Source: Streptomyces cyaneochromogenes (lineage in GTDB: Bacteria; Actinomycetota; Actinomycetes; Streptomycetales; Streptomycetaceae). Taken from it: DNA of 64,000 nucleotides. Below, one piece after another: positions 24,753 to 33,214 of this stretch. The position numbers were made by a program, and so were the translations under genes. Location of the stretch: contig NZ_CP034539.1 of the NCBI RefSeq assembly GCF_003963535.1, forward strand, positions 2,666,001 to 2,730,000, read 5' to 3'. Numbering within the stretch: the first letter of the stretch is position 1; each line of letters starts with the position of its first letter. A model generated the notes under the pieces. It was not told where the DNA came from and did no database searches. It saw only the letters and a list, made by a program, of their open reading frames with translations.

Positions 24753-26446
24753 CACCGCCCAGCCCGTGGGACGAGGGGACACACCCGACCGAGGAACCAG
24801 CGACGGCCGAGCGGGGGGTGGGGGTGGCCTCGGGGGAGGTGATGGCTGGGGCGACCTCGGAGGAGGGGGTACCGGGGGCGGCTTCGGAGGAGGCGACGCC
24901 TGGGACGCCCTCGGAAGGCCACACTCCCCGGACTGCCCCGGACATCCAGCTGCCTGGGACGCCCCCGGAGAACCTCACACCCGGGAAGCCCCCGGAAGGC
25001 CTCCCACCCGGCGCATCCCCGCAGAACCTCGCACCCGGGAAGGCGCCAGAGAGCCTCACAACCAGGACTGGCCCGGGAGGCCTTCCGCCCGGAACCCGCC
25101 CACAGAACCCCCCGCCCAGGGCCGCCCCGAACGACCTCGCAGCCAGTGATCCCCCGGAGGACCTCGCCCCCGCCGCACTCCCGCAAGCCCCCGCACCCGA
25201 CACACCCCCGCACCAACCCGCAGCCGCCAACGGCGAGCACCCCCCACCAGGGCCACCCGCACCCGACGACGAAAGTCGCACGGGCGGTGCGGGTGGGAAA
25301 CACCAGGCCGAAGGCGAAGCCGAGGCCGAGGCCGGGCAGAGGATCCTCGGCCTGCTCCTGGGCCTGGCCGCAGGCGACGCCGCCGGCTGGCCCGCCGCCC
25401 GTCACCGAGCCGCCCGCATGCCCGAATGGACCCGCCGCCTCACCCGCGAACTCGACACCTTCGCCGAACACAACGCCACGACCACCCTCCCCGTCCCCAT
25501 CGCCCTCAACCAACCCCCCGAACCCCTCCGCCTGGGCCCCTCCGACGACGCGGAATGGGCGGCGTTCGCCGCAGAGGCGGTCCTCCGCGCCGGCGACGAC
25601 ACCGCCCTCGGCGACCTCAGCCGAGAACGCCGCACCCGAGCCGCGATCGACCTGACCTGGAACGCCGTAGCCAGCGAGGTCGCCGCCGCAGCCGACCGCG
25701 CCCCAGAGGTCGAGTCGGCCATCCTCCCCCTGCGCGCCCGCATCTCCGTCCGCGCGGGCCTCGGCAACCTCGCCAACGGCCTGCGCCCACCCGCAACCGG
25801 CCACGACAACCCGCACTACTTCGACGACGCCGCCTGCGTACGCGCCTGCGTCCTGGCCGTCGCCCACCCCGGCGACCCCCACCGCGCCGCCGACCTCGCC
25901 GAGTTCGACGCCCGCTACACCCAGGACGGCGACGGCGTACACGGCGCGAGAGCCATGGCGGCGGCCCTCGCCCTGGCCCTGACCGGCGCCAACACCCACG
26001 CCTGCGTGACCGCCGCCCTCGCCGAACTCCCCGAGGAGACGGAGATCGGCCGCAACGCCCGCCACGCCCTGCGGCTCGCCCGGGCCGCCGACAGCGCCTT
26101 CGCCCTGATCCCCCTCCTCGAACACCAAATCGTCGACCACGTCTACAGCTACGGCATCGCCGCGGCCGAAACGGTCCCGGTGGCCCTCGCCCTCACCGTC
26201 GCGGCAGGCGGCCGTATCGCCGAGGCGGTCCCCGCCGCCGCGTGCCTCTCCCGCGTCGCCGACTCGGCACCGGCCCTGGCAGGCGCACTGACCGGCGCGT
26301 TGGGCGGCGGGACGTCCATCCCGGCGTCCTGGCGCGAGACCTGCCGCACCCTCTCCGGCTGCGTACTCCCCCGCCTCACCGGCACCGACCTGGTGGAACT
26401 CGCCGAACTCCTGGAAGCCGCACAACCGGCTCGACCAGGAGGATGA
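24749..26446 (+). CDS. ADP-ribosylglycohydrolase-like protein, paralog 2, with repeat region and degenerate metal site
   Basis: This 565-residue protein starts at the GTG overlapping the previous stop. Residues 1-190 are Pro/Glu/Gly-rich; about 33-158 consist of 9-residue tandem repeats of the type PGxPPENLT. An ARH-fold domain follows (ILGLLLGLAAGDAAGW at about 199-214). The usual TDDT motif is replaced by GPSDDAEWAAF. The C-terminal metal motif DADTT, present in paralog 1, reads VADSAPALAG here. Several metal ligands are therefore missing, and it may be a non-catalytic partner. Its stop overlaps or nearly meets the start of paralog 3. Confidence 0.8.
   Translation: MTPPSPWDEGTHPTEEPATAERGVGVASGEVMAGATSEEGVPGAASEEATPGTPSEGHTPRTAPDIQLPGTPPENLTPGKPPEGLPPGASPQNLAPGKAPESLTTRTGPGGLPPGTRPQNPPPRAAPNDLAASDPPEDLAPAALPQAPAPDTPPHQPAAANGEHPPPGPPAPDDESRTGGAGGKHQAEGEAEAEAGQRILGLLLGLAAGDAAGWPAARHRAARMPEWTRRLTRELDTFAEHNATTTLPVPIALNQPPEPLRLGPSDDAEWAAFAAEAVLRAGDDTALGDLSRERRTRAAIDLTWNAVASEVAAAADRAPEVESAILPLRARISVRAGLGNLANGLRPPATGHDNPHYFDDAACVRACVLAVAHPGDPHRAADLAEFDARYTQDGDGVHGARAMAAALALALTGANTHACVTAALAELPEETEIGRNARHALRLARAADSAFALIPLLEHQIVDHVYSYGIAAAETVPVALALTVAAGGRIAEAVPAAACLSRVADSAPALAGALTGALGGGTSIPASWRETCRTLSGCVLPRLTGTDLVELAELLEAAQPARPGG
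24845..25222 (+). repeat. 27-bp (9-codon) degenerate tandem repeats
   Basis: About 14 in-frame units of 27 bases encode PGTPPENLT, PGKPPEGLP, PGASPQNLA, PGKAPESLT, PGTRPQNPP, ASDPPEDLA and similar peptides. The period is kept without frame loss, which shows selection for, or recent growth of, a regular extended linker. Confidence 0.8.
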
Positions 26447-26454
26447 TTCGGGGC

Positions 26455-27684
26455 ATGACGCCCAAACCGGATGAAACCAGTGACCCTCGAGAAGGCAGTG
26501 GCCCGCGAGAAACCAGCGGTCCGCGAGAACCCAGTGGCCCGCGTCTCGACGAGCGGATCACCGGCGCCCTGGTCGGCGCGGCGGTCGGCGACGCCCTCGG
26601 CGGCCCGGTGGAGGGCTACTCCCCCGACCAGATCCTCGAACGTCACGGCGGCCGCGTCCACGGCATCGTCGGCCCCTGGAACGGCGACGCCTGGCGCACG
26701 GCCCGCCCCATCGCGCCGTATCACAAGGGCGACGGCCACGTCACCGACGACACCTTGATGACGCACGCGCTGGTACGGGTGTACGTCCAGGTCCGCGACC
26801 ACCTCGACGCGTACGCGATCGCCGACCACCTGGTCCCGGACCTGATGACGAACCCGCGCTGGATCCCGGAGCTGGAGGCGCAGGCCCTCCCCCTGCACCG
26901 CGTCTTCCTGGCGGAGAAGTGGCTGGTGGCCCGCCTCCACTACGGCCACGTCGATCCACGCGAGGCCGGCGTCGGCAACATCGTCAACTGCGGCGCGGCG
27001 ATGTACATGGCCCCCGTCGGCCTGGTCAACGCGGCGAACCCGAGGGCCGCGTACGCCGAGGCGCTGGACATCGCGGGCGCCCACCAGTCGTCGTACGGCC
27101 GCGAGGCGGCGGGCGTCTTCGCGGCGGCGGTGGCGGCGGCGTGCACCCCCGGGGCGACACCGGACGCGATCATCTCGACCTGTCTGTCCCTGGCGAAGGA
27201 CGGCACGCGGGCGGCGATCGAGAAGGTCTGCGAAGTGGCGGGCGCCCACACGGACTTCGAGTCGGCGCTGGTCCCGCTCCGCAAGGCGATCACCCCGTAC
27301 GACACGGTCGGCCCCGACTACCGGCAGCCTTCCCTCGGCGCCCGCCGCCCCTCCCGCCTGCACGCCATCGAGGAACTCCCCATCGCCCTGGCCATGCTGC
27401 TGGTCGCGAACGGCGACTACCGCCAGGCGGTCCTGGGCGCGGTGAACTACGGCCGCGACTGCGACTCGATCGCGACGATGGCCGGCGCCCTGTCCGGCGC
27501 CCTGGGCTCACCGCCCCCGCAGGACTGGTCGAAGACGGTCGCGGAGGCCAGCCGCCTGGACCTCTGGGAACCACCCCGCGCCCTGACCGAGGTCACGAGG
27601 GAGATCCACGCCCGCGACATCCACCGCCACCGAGCCCACGAGGCGGCGTTCACGGCACTGGAGGGCCGAGGATGCTCCGACTGA
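26455..27684 (+). CDS. ADP-ribosylglycohydrolase family protein, paralog 3
   Basis: This 409-residue ARH-fold protein begins with a short SGPRET/SGPREP repeat tail. The domain then starts with GALVGAAVGDALGGPVEGY and has the metal motif GHVTDDTLMTH, SYGREAAGVF, and the C-terminal YGRDCDSIATMAGALSGALG. It looks catalytically complete. Two starts are possible: the ATG at 26443, which overlaps the previous stop but touches AGGAGG, and the ATG at 26455, 12 bases from it, which I prefer. The last 13 bases overlap paralog 4. Confidence 0.85.
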   Translation: MTPKPDETSDPREGSGPRETSGPREPSGPRLDERITGALVGAAVGDALGGPVEGYSPDQILERHGGRVHGIVGPWNGDAWRTARPIAPYHKGDGHVTDDTLMTHALVRVYVQVRDHLDAYAIADHLVPDLMTNPRWIPELEAQALPLHRVFLAEKWLVARLHYGHVDPREAGVGNIVNCGAAMYMAPVGLVNAANPRAAYAEALDIAGAHQSSYGREAAGVFAAAVAAACTPGATPDAIISTCLSLAKDGTRAAIEKVCEVAGAHTDFESALVPLRKAITPYDTVGPDYRQPSLGARRPSRLHAIEELPIALAMLLVANGDYRQAVLGAVNYGRDCDSIATMAGALSGALGSPPPQDWSKTVAEASRLDLWEPPRALTEVTREIHARDIHRHRAHEAAFTALEGRGCSD

Positions 27685-29066
27685 CCTGGGTCCAGCCGGA
27701 GGACCTGCTGGGCCACGAACTCCGGCAGGCGGCCCTGGACGGCCGTGAGCCGTCGAGGATCGCGGAGCGGTGGGGAGCGGCGGGCGGCAGCGCGGCCCCC
27801 CTGCGGGCGGGGGCCTCGGCGGAGCCGGCGTCGAGGTATCTGCGGACGCTGGCAGAGGACCTGCTGGACGAACTGGCGGATCTGCCGAGCAGGTTGACGG
27901 ACGACGAGCCGACGGACCTGAAGAAGATCAAGTCCCTGTGCCCGAACTGGCCGTCCGATTCCGGCACCACCACGGCGCGGCCCGCACCACCCGCACCACC
28001 GCGCCTCGAAGCCGCCTGGCTGGGCCGGGCAGTCGGCTGCCTCCTCGGCAAGCCCGTGGAAAAGCTCCCCCTCGAAGCCATCCGCCACCTGGCCGAGTCG
28101 ACCGGCAACTGGCCCCTGGCCGGCTACTTCACCGCCCGCGGTGTCCCCCCGGACCTCCTCACCGCCCACCCCTGGAACCGGCGCTCGGCCACGACGTCCC
28201 TCGCGGAGAACATCGACGGCATGCCCGAGGACGACGACCTCAACTACCCCCTCCTCAACCTCCTCCTGCTCCAACGCCACGGCAGAACCTTCACCACCAC
28301 CGACGTAGCCCGCCTGTGGCTCGACGAACTCCCCCCGGGCCGCACCTTCACCGCCGAACGCATCGCCCACCGCAATCTCCTGCTAGGCCTCGAACCCCCG
28401 CACACGGCCCGCCACCGCAACCCCTTCCGCGAATGGATCGGCGCCCTCATCCGCGCGGACGTCCACGGCTGGACCAACCCCGGCGCCCCGTCTGCCGCGG
28501 CCGAACAGGCCCACAGGGACGCCACCCTCACCCACACCGCCAACGGCGTCTACGCGGCGATGTTCACGGCGGCGGTCATCGCACAGGCGGCGACAGCGAC
28601 CGGCACCGACGACATCCACGCCTGCCTGCGCACCGGCCTCACGGTGATCCCCCCGCGGTCCCGCCTGGCGGAGGCGATCCACCACGCCATCCACCTGGCC
28701 GGCACCCACGAGGACTTCGACAAGGTCGTCGACGAACTCCACGCCACCCACGCGCACACCCACCACTGGGTCCACGCCATCCCCAACACCGCCCTGATCG
28801 CCGCCGCTCTCACCCACGCGAACGGCGACTTCACCGGCTCCATCTGCCGTGCCGTGTCGGGAGGTTGGGACACCGACTCCAACGGCGCGACGGCGGGCAG
28901 CATCGCCGCCCTCCTCACCGGCACGCCCGCCGCCCTCCCCCACCGCTGGACCGCTCCCCTCAAGAACCGCCTCGCCACCTCCGTCGCCGATTTCAACGGC
29001 ACGGGCTTCGACGCACTGGCCCAACTCACCCACGACCTCACCCACTGGGAGGCCACCCACCCATGA
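27672..29066 (+). CDS. ADP-ribosylglycohydrolase family protein, paralog 4 (divergent)
   Basis: This 464-residue protein has about 115 residues ahead of the ARH domain, including a predicted helical LRTLAEDLLDELADLPSRL. The domain starts LGRAVGCLLGKPVEKLP. The metal motif is changed to GMPEDDDLNYPLLNL, and the C-terminal motif reads SGGWDTDSNGATAGSIAALL, which keeps the aspartates. A different acidic set may thus bind metal, marking a separate subfamily with perhaps a different substrate. It starts 13 bases inside paralog 3, and its stop overlaps the kinase start (ATGA). Confidence 0.82.
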   Translation: MLRLTWVQPEDLLGHELRQAALDGREPSRIAERWGAAGGSAAPLRAGASAEPASRYLRTLAEDLLDELADLPSRLTDDEPTDLKKIKSLCPNWPSDSGTTTARPAPPAPPRLEAAWLGRAVGCLLGKPVEKLPLEAIRHLAESTGNWPLAGYFTARGVPPDLLTAHPWNRRSATTSLAENIDGMPEDDDLNYPLLNLLLLQRHGRTFTTTDVARLWLDELPPGRTFTAERIAHRNLLLGLEPPHTARHRNPFREWIGALIRADVHGWTNPGAPSAAAEQAHRDATLTHTANGVYAAMFTAAVIAQAATATGTDDIHACLRTGLTVIPPRSRLAEAIHHAIHLAGTHEDFDKVVDELHATHAHTHHWVHAIPNTALIAAALTHANGDFTGSICRAVSGGWDTDSNGATAGSIAALLTGTPAALPHRWTAPLKNRLATSVADFNGTGFDALAQLTHDLTHWEATHP

Positions 29067-29956
29067 CCGACATCGTCGTGCTCGGCAGCACGAACATGGA
29101 CCTGGTCACCTACGTCGCCAAGGCACCGCAGCGCGGCGAGACCGTGACGGGACGGGAGTTCCGTACGGTCCCCGGCGGCAAGGGCGCCAACCAGGCGATC
29201 GCGGCGGCCCGCGCGGGCGGCGACGTCCTGATGATCGGCGCCGTCGGCAACGACGCCTACGGCACCCACCTGCGCTCCACCCTCGAACACTCCGGCGTGG
29301 ACACCGACGACCTCCGCACGGCCGAGGGCCCCTCCGGCACCGCGCACATCGTCGTGGACGACGAGGGCGGCAACTCGATCGTCGTGATCCCCGGCGCCAA
29401 CGGCACGCTCGACCATCTGAGCCCCGGCGACGAGGGCGTCATCGCCTCCGCCGACATCCTGCTCCTCCAGTTGGAGATCCCGCTGCCCGCGGTCGTCGCC
29501 GGCGCCCAGGCGGCCCACCGCCACGACGTCCGTACGGTCCTCACCCCGTCCCCCGCCCAGCCGCTCCCGGACGAACTCCTCGCCGCCATCGACCTGCTGG
29601 TCCCCAACGAACACGAGGCCACCACGCTCACCGGCCGTACCGACCCCCGCGAGGCGGCCACCGCGCTGCTCGACCGGGTCCCCGAGGTCGTCGTCACCCT
29701 GGGCGCGGCCGGCAGCCTGTACGTCGCCCGCGGCGCCGACCCCCTGACCGTCCCCGCCCCGACGGTCACCGCGGTCGACTCCACCGGCGCCGGGGACACG
29801 TTCGTCGGCGCCCTCGCGGTGGCGCTCGGCGAAGGCCGCCCGATGCCGGACGCACTGGCCTGGGCGGCGGCAGCGGCCGCGCTGTCGGTCCAGCGGGAGG
29901 GCGCTTCGGCGTCGATGCCGTACCGCCCCGAGATCGAGGCACGGTACGCGTCGTGA
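29063..29956 (+). CDS. rbsK: PfkB-family carbohydrate kinase, ribokinase-like
   Basis: This 297-residue PfkB kinase opens with VVLGSTNMDLV, carries the sugar-binding GGKGANQAIAAARAGG, and ends with the anion-hole and catalytic-base motif DSTGAGDTFVGALAVAL. It fits ribokinase best, phosphorylating ribose or a related pentose or nucleoside at the 5-hydroxyl. Its start and stop both overlap neighbours (ATGA, GTGA). Next to four glycohydrolases that free an ADP-ribose or ribosyl group, a ribose-type kinase would recycle the sugar. That pathway is inferred from the operon. Confidence 0.85.
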   Translation: MTDIVVLGSTNMDLVTYVAKAPQRGETVTGREFRTVPGGKGANQAIAAARAGGDVLMIGAVGNDAYGTHLRSTLEHSGVDTDDLRTAEGPSGTAHIVVDDEGGNSIVVIPGANGTLDHLSPGDEGVIASADILLLQLEIPLPAVVAGAQAAHRHDVRTVLTPSPAQPLPDELLAAIDLLVPNEHEATTLTGRTDPREAATALLDRVPEVVVTLGAAGSLYVARGADPLTVPAPTVTAVDSTGAGDTFVGALAVALGEGRPMPDALAWAAAAAALSVQREGASASMPYRPEIEARYAS

Positions 29957-31200
29957 CCGAACCAGCCACCGAACCAGCCACCGAGGCAACCGGCGAAACA
30001 ACCGCCGAAGCGGCCAAAGCGCCCTTGGCCGGCCTCCGCGTCCTCGACCTGGCCACCCTCTTCGCCGGCCCCCTCGCCGCCACGATGCTCGGCGACTTCG
30101 GCGCGGAGATCGTCAAGGTCGAGCACCCCCAGAAGCCGGACCCCTCCCGCGGCCACGGCCCGTCGAAGGACGGCGTGGGCCTGTGGTGGAAGGTCCTCGG
30201 CCGCAACAAACGCGCGATCACCCTGAACCTCTCCAAGCCCGGCGGCCGGGCCACCCTCCTGCGCCTGGCCGCGACCGCCGACGTCGTCATCGAGAACTTC
30301 CGCCCGGGCACCCTGGAGAAGTGGGACCTCGGCTGGCCGGAGCTCTCCGCCGCCAACCCCCGCCTGGTCCTCGCCCGCGTCACCGGCTTCGGCCAGTTCG
30401 GCCCCTACGCCCACCGCCCCGGCTTCGGCACCCTCGCCGAGGCGATGAGCGGCTTCGCCGCACTCACCGGCGAACCGGACGCGCCCCCGACGCTCCCGCC
30501 GTTCGGCCTGGCCGACTCGATCGCGGGCCTGGCGACCGCGTACGCGGTGATGACGGCACTGGCCGCCCGCGAGCGCACCGGCGAGGGCCAGGTCGTCGAC
30601 ATGGCCCTGATCGAGCCGATGCTGCTGGCCCTCGGCCCCCAGGCGACCTGGTACGACCAGCTCGGCTATGTCCAGGAACGCACCGGCAACCGCTCCGCCA
30701 ACAACGCCCCGCGCAACACCTACCGCACCGCGGACGGCACCTGGGTCGCCGTCTCCACCTCCGCCCAGTCGATCGCCGAGCGCGTGATGCACCTGGTGGG
30801 GCGCCCCGACCTGATCGACGAACCCTGGTTCGCGACAGGCGCCGACCGGGCCCGCCACGCCGACGTCCTCGACCGGGCGGTCGGCGACTGGATCGCCCGC
30901 CACACCCGCGCCGACGTCCTCGCGGCCTTCGAGAAGGCGGAGGCTGCGGTGGCCCCGATCCAGGACGTACGGGATGTGATGACGGATCCGCAGTACGCGG
31001 CCCTGGACACGATCACCACCGTCGACGACCCCGAACTCGGCCTCCTGCGCATGCAGAACGTCCTCTTCCGTCTCTCCGCCACCCCCGGCACGATCCGCTG
31101 GGCGGGCCGCCCGCACGGCGCCGACACCGACGAGATCCTCACCGACCTGGGCCTGACCCCCGCCGAACTGGCGACCCTGCGCGAGGAGGGCGCCCTGTGA
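29953..31200 (+). CDS. Class III (CaiB/BaiF) CoA-transferase
   Basis: This 415-residue family III CoA-transferase begins, after an Ala/Thr/Glu-rich tail of about 22 residues, with LAGLRVLDLATLFAGPLAATMLGDFGAEIVKVE. It has the GRNKRAITLNL and RPGFGTLAEAMSGFAALTG blocks of the family. It transfers CoA between a carboxylic acid and a CoA donor. Followed by a CitE-type lyase, it could activate citramalate, malate or a related hydroxy acid for cleavage. It is coupled to both neighbours by GTGA overlaps. Confidence 0.85.
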   Translation: MTEPATEPATEATGETTAEAAKAPLAGLRVLDLATLFAGPLAATMLGDFGAEIVKVEHPQKPDPSRGHGPSKDGVGLWWKVLGRNKRAITLNLSKPGGRATLLRLAATADVVIENFRPGTLEKWDLGWPELSAANPRLVLARVTGFGQFGPYAHRPGFGTLAEAMSGFAALTGEPDAPPTLPPFGLADSIAGLATAYAVMTALAARERTGEGQVVDMALIEPMLLALGPQATWYDQLGYVQERTGNRSANNAPRNTYRTADGTWVAVSTSAQSIAERVMHLVGRPDLIDEPWFATGADRARHADVLDRAVGDWIARHTRADVLAAFEKAEAAVAPIQDVRDVMTDPQYAALDTITTVDDPELGLLRMQNVLFRLSATPGTIRWAGRPHGADTDEILTDLGLTPAELATLREEGAL

Positions 31201-32048
31201 CGAGCCCGGCGAAGACCGCCCCGTACCCCCTGACCTGGCTGTACGCCCCCGGCGACCGCCCCGGTGTGGTGGCCAAGGCCCTGACGTCCGGCGCCGACGT
31301 CGTCATCGTCGACCTGGAGGACGCGGTCGCCCCGGACCGCAAGGACTACGCCCGGGAGGCCACGGCCGACCTGCTCTCCGAGCCGGAGCCCCCCGTGCCC
31401 GTCCACGTCCGCGTGAACGCCCTGGGCACACCGCCGGCGGCGCAGGACCTGGAGACACTGGCGGCCCTCCCCGGCCTGTCCGGCCTCCGCCTCCCGAAGG
31501 TGACCTCCGCCGAGCAGATCATCCACCTCGCCCAGACCACACCGCCCACCGACCCGGGCGCACCCCCGCTCCACGCCCTCCTGGAATCGGCCCTGGGCAT
31601 CGAGCGCGCCCACGCGATCGCCAGCGCCCACCCCTCCCTCCACGGCATCTCGCTGGGCGAGGCGGATCTACGGGCCGACCTGGGCGTACGGGGCGACGCG
31701 GGCCTCGACTGGTGCCGCTCCCGCGTCGTCGTGGCCGCCCGAGCGGCGGGCCTGCCCCCACCGGCCCAGTCCATCCACCCGGACATCCGCGACCTGGAGG
31801 GCCTGGCCGCGTCCTGCGCCCACGGCCGCACCCTGGGCTTCCTGGGCCGGGCCGCCATCCACCCCCGTCAGCTCCCGGTGATCGAACGGGCCTACCTGCC
31901 CACGGAGGCAGAACTGGAACAGGCGGAGACGATCATCAAGGCAGGGGCGGCGAATCAAGGCGCCCAGGCGCTCGCGGACGGCAGCTTCGTCGACACGGCG
32001 GTGGTGGCGACGGCACAGCGAACCCTGTCCCTGGCCCGCCGCGCCTGA
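31197..32048 (+). CDS. CitE-type (HpcH/HpaI family) acyl-CoA lyase
   Basis: This 283-residue TIM-barrel lyase has YAPGDRPGVVAKALTSGADVVIVDLEDAVAPDRK at its start (nucleotide- and metal-binding region), LLESALGIERAHAI and ISLGEADLRADLG. It carries a normal CitE core and no alpha-subunit or acyl-carrier genes are near, so it is a stand-alone citramalyl-, malyl- or hydroxymethylglutaryl-type CoA lyase rather than part of citrate lyase. With the CoA-transferase it would give pyruvate or glyoxylate plus an acyl-CoA. It is the last gene of the operon. Confidence 0.8.
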   Translation: MTSPAKTAPYPLTWLYAPGDRPGVVAKALTSGADVVIVDLEDAVAPDRKDYAREATADLLSEPEPPVPVHVRVNALGTPPAAQDLETLAALPGLSGLRLPKVTSAEQIIHLAQTTPPTDPGAPPLHALLESALGIERAHAIASAHPSLHGISLGEADLRADLGVRGDAGLDWCRSRVVVAARAAGLPPPAQSIHPDIRDLEGLAASCAHGRTLGFLGRAAIHPRQLPVIERAYLPTEAELEQAETIIKAGAANQGAQALADGSFVDTAVVATAQRTLSLARRA

Positions 32049-32053
32049 GACAC

Positions 32054-32089
32054 GACGAGGGCGCCCGGAAGACCCCGGGCGCCCTCGTC
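32054..32089. terminator. Terminator of the ARH-kinase-CitE operon (bidirectional)
   Basis: GACGAGGGCGCCCGG (32054-32068) and CCGGGCGCCCTCGTC (32075-32089) form a perfect 15-bp stem with a 6-base loop. It starts six bases after the citE-type stop and lies 16 bp from the stop of convergent lgt, so it serves both. Confidence 0.88.
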
Positions 32090-32104
32090 ACGTACGACCG
32101 ACCG

Positions 32105-33115
32105 TCAGCTCTTCTTCGCCGACTCGGCCGCGTCGCTCACGTCTTCTCTCGCGTCTTCCTTCTCCTCCGTGGCCGAGGAGTCCTCAGCTCCCGAGGAATC
32201 CTCGGTGCCCGGGGAGTCCTCGGCGTCCGGGGAGTCCGTCTCGGCCTTCTTCTCTTCGGCGTCGGCACCGCCGTCGGCCGCACCCTGGGTGCCTTCCGCC
32301 GCGCCCGGCTCGACGACCTCTTCGCGGCCCGGCCGCTTCTTCGCCGACACCGCGATGTACGTCACCGCGAGCAGGAACACGATGATCGCGGTCCAGACGT
32401 TCAGCCGCACACCAAGGACCTTGTGGGCGTCATCGATGCGCATGTACTCGATCCAGCCGCGGCCGGCGCAGTACGCGGCGACGTACAGCGCGAACGCCCG
32501 CCCATGTCCCAGCTTGAAGCGGCGGTCGGCCCAGATCACCAGCAGCGCGACGCCGATGCACCACAGCGACTCGTACAGGAACGTCGGGTGGTAGGTGCCC
32601 GGCACCCGCCCGTCCGTCGTGGACGTGATCTCCAGGGCCCAGGGAACATCCGTCCGCTTTCCGTACAGCTCCTGGTTGAACCAGTTGCCCCAGCGCCCGA
32701 TCGCCTGCGCGAAGGCGATGCCGGGCGCCACGGCGTCGGCGTACGCGGGCAGCGGGATGCCCCGGCGCCGGCAGCCGATCCACGCGCCCAGCGCGCCGAA
32801 GGCGATGGCGCCCCAGATACCGAGGCCGCCCTCCCAGATCTTGAAGGCGTCCACCCAGTCACGGCCCTCGCTGAAGTACAGCTGGTAGTCCGTGATCACG
32901 TGGTAGAGCCGGCCGCCGATCAGGCCGAACGGCACGGCCCAGACCGCGATGTCGGCAACCGTGCCGGCTCGCCCGCCCCGGGCGATCCAGCGTTTGTTGC
33001 CGAGCCAGACGGCTACGAAGACACCGATGATGATGCAGAACGCGTAGCCGCGCAGCGGAATGGGGCCGAGGTGGATCACCCCGCGCGACGGGCTGGGAAT
33101 GTAGGCAAGTTCCAT
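32105..33115 (-). CDS. lgt: Prolipoprotein diacylglyceryl transferase
   Basis: This 336-residue membrane enzyme moves diacylglycerol from phosphatidylglycerol to the cysteine of lipobox proteins. It has seven membrane helices and the Lgt signature GRWGNWFNQELYGKRTDVPW. Early residues IHLGPIPLRGYAFCIIIGV form the first helix. After about residue 265 comes a long acidic tail of Glu, Asp, Ser and Ala, common in Streptomyces Lgt and of unknown role. It lies just past the trp genes, as in other Streptomyces. Confidence 0.93.
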   Translation of the reverse strand: MELAYIPSPSRGVIHLGPIPLRGYAFCIIIGVFVAVWLGNKRWIARGGRAGTVADIAVWAVPFGLIGGRLYHVITDYQLYFSEGRDWVDAFKIWEGGLGIWGAIAFGALGAWIGCRRRGIPLPAYADAVAPGIAFAQAIGRWGNWFNQELYGKRTDVPWALEITSTTDGRVPGTYHPTFLYESLWCIGVALLVIWADRRFKLGHGRAFALYVAAYCAGRGWIEYMRIDDAHKVLGVRLNVWTAIIVFLLAVTYIAVSAKKRPGREEVVEPGAAEGTQGAADGGADAEEKKAETDSPDAEDSPGTEDSSGAEDSSATEEKEDAREDVSDAAESAKKS

Positions 33116-33214
33116 GGCAAGGTCGACGCTACCCTGCCGGGCGGCGCCGATGTCAGGCGGCCCGGCTACGGGTCCATAACAGGCAGCGCCCCGAACAGGC
33201 CCTGCCCACGTCGC

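Noticed and set aside
31197..32048. CitE-type gene as part of a citrate lyase complex
   Set aside because: No citF, citD or acyl-carrier maturation genes are present; the context is a CoA-transferase, so a stand-alone CoA lyase is more likely.
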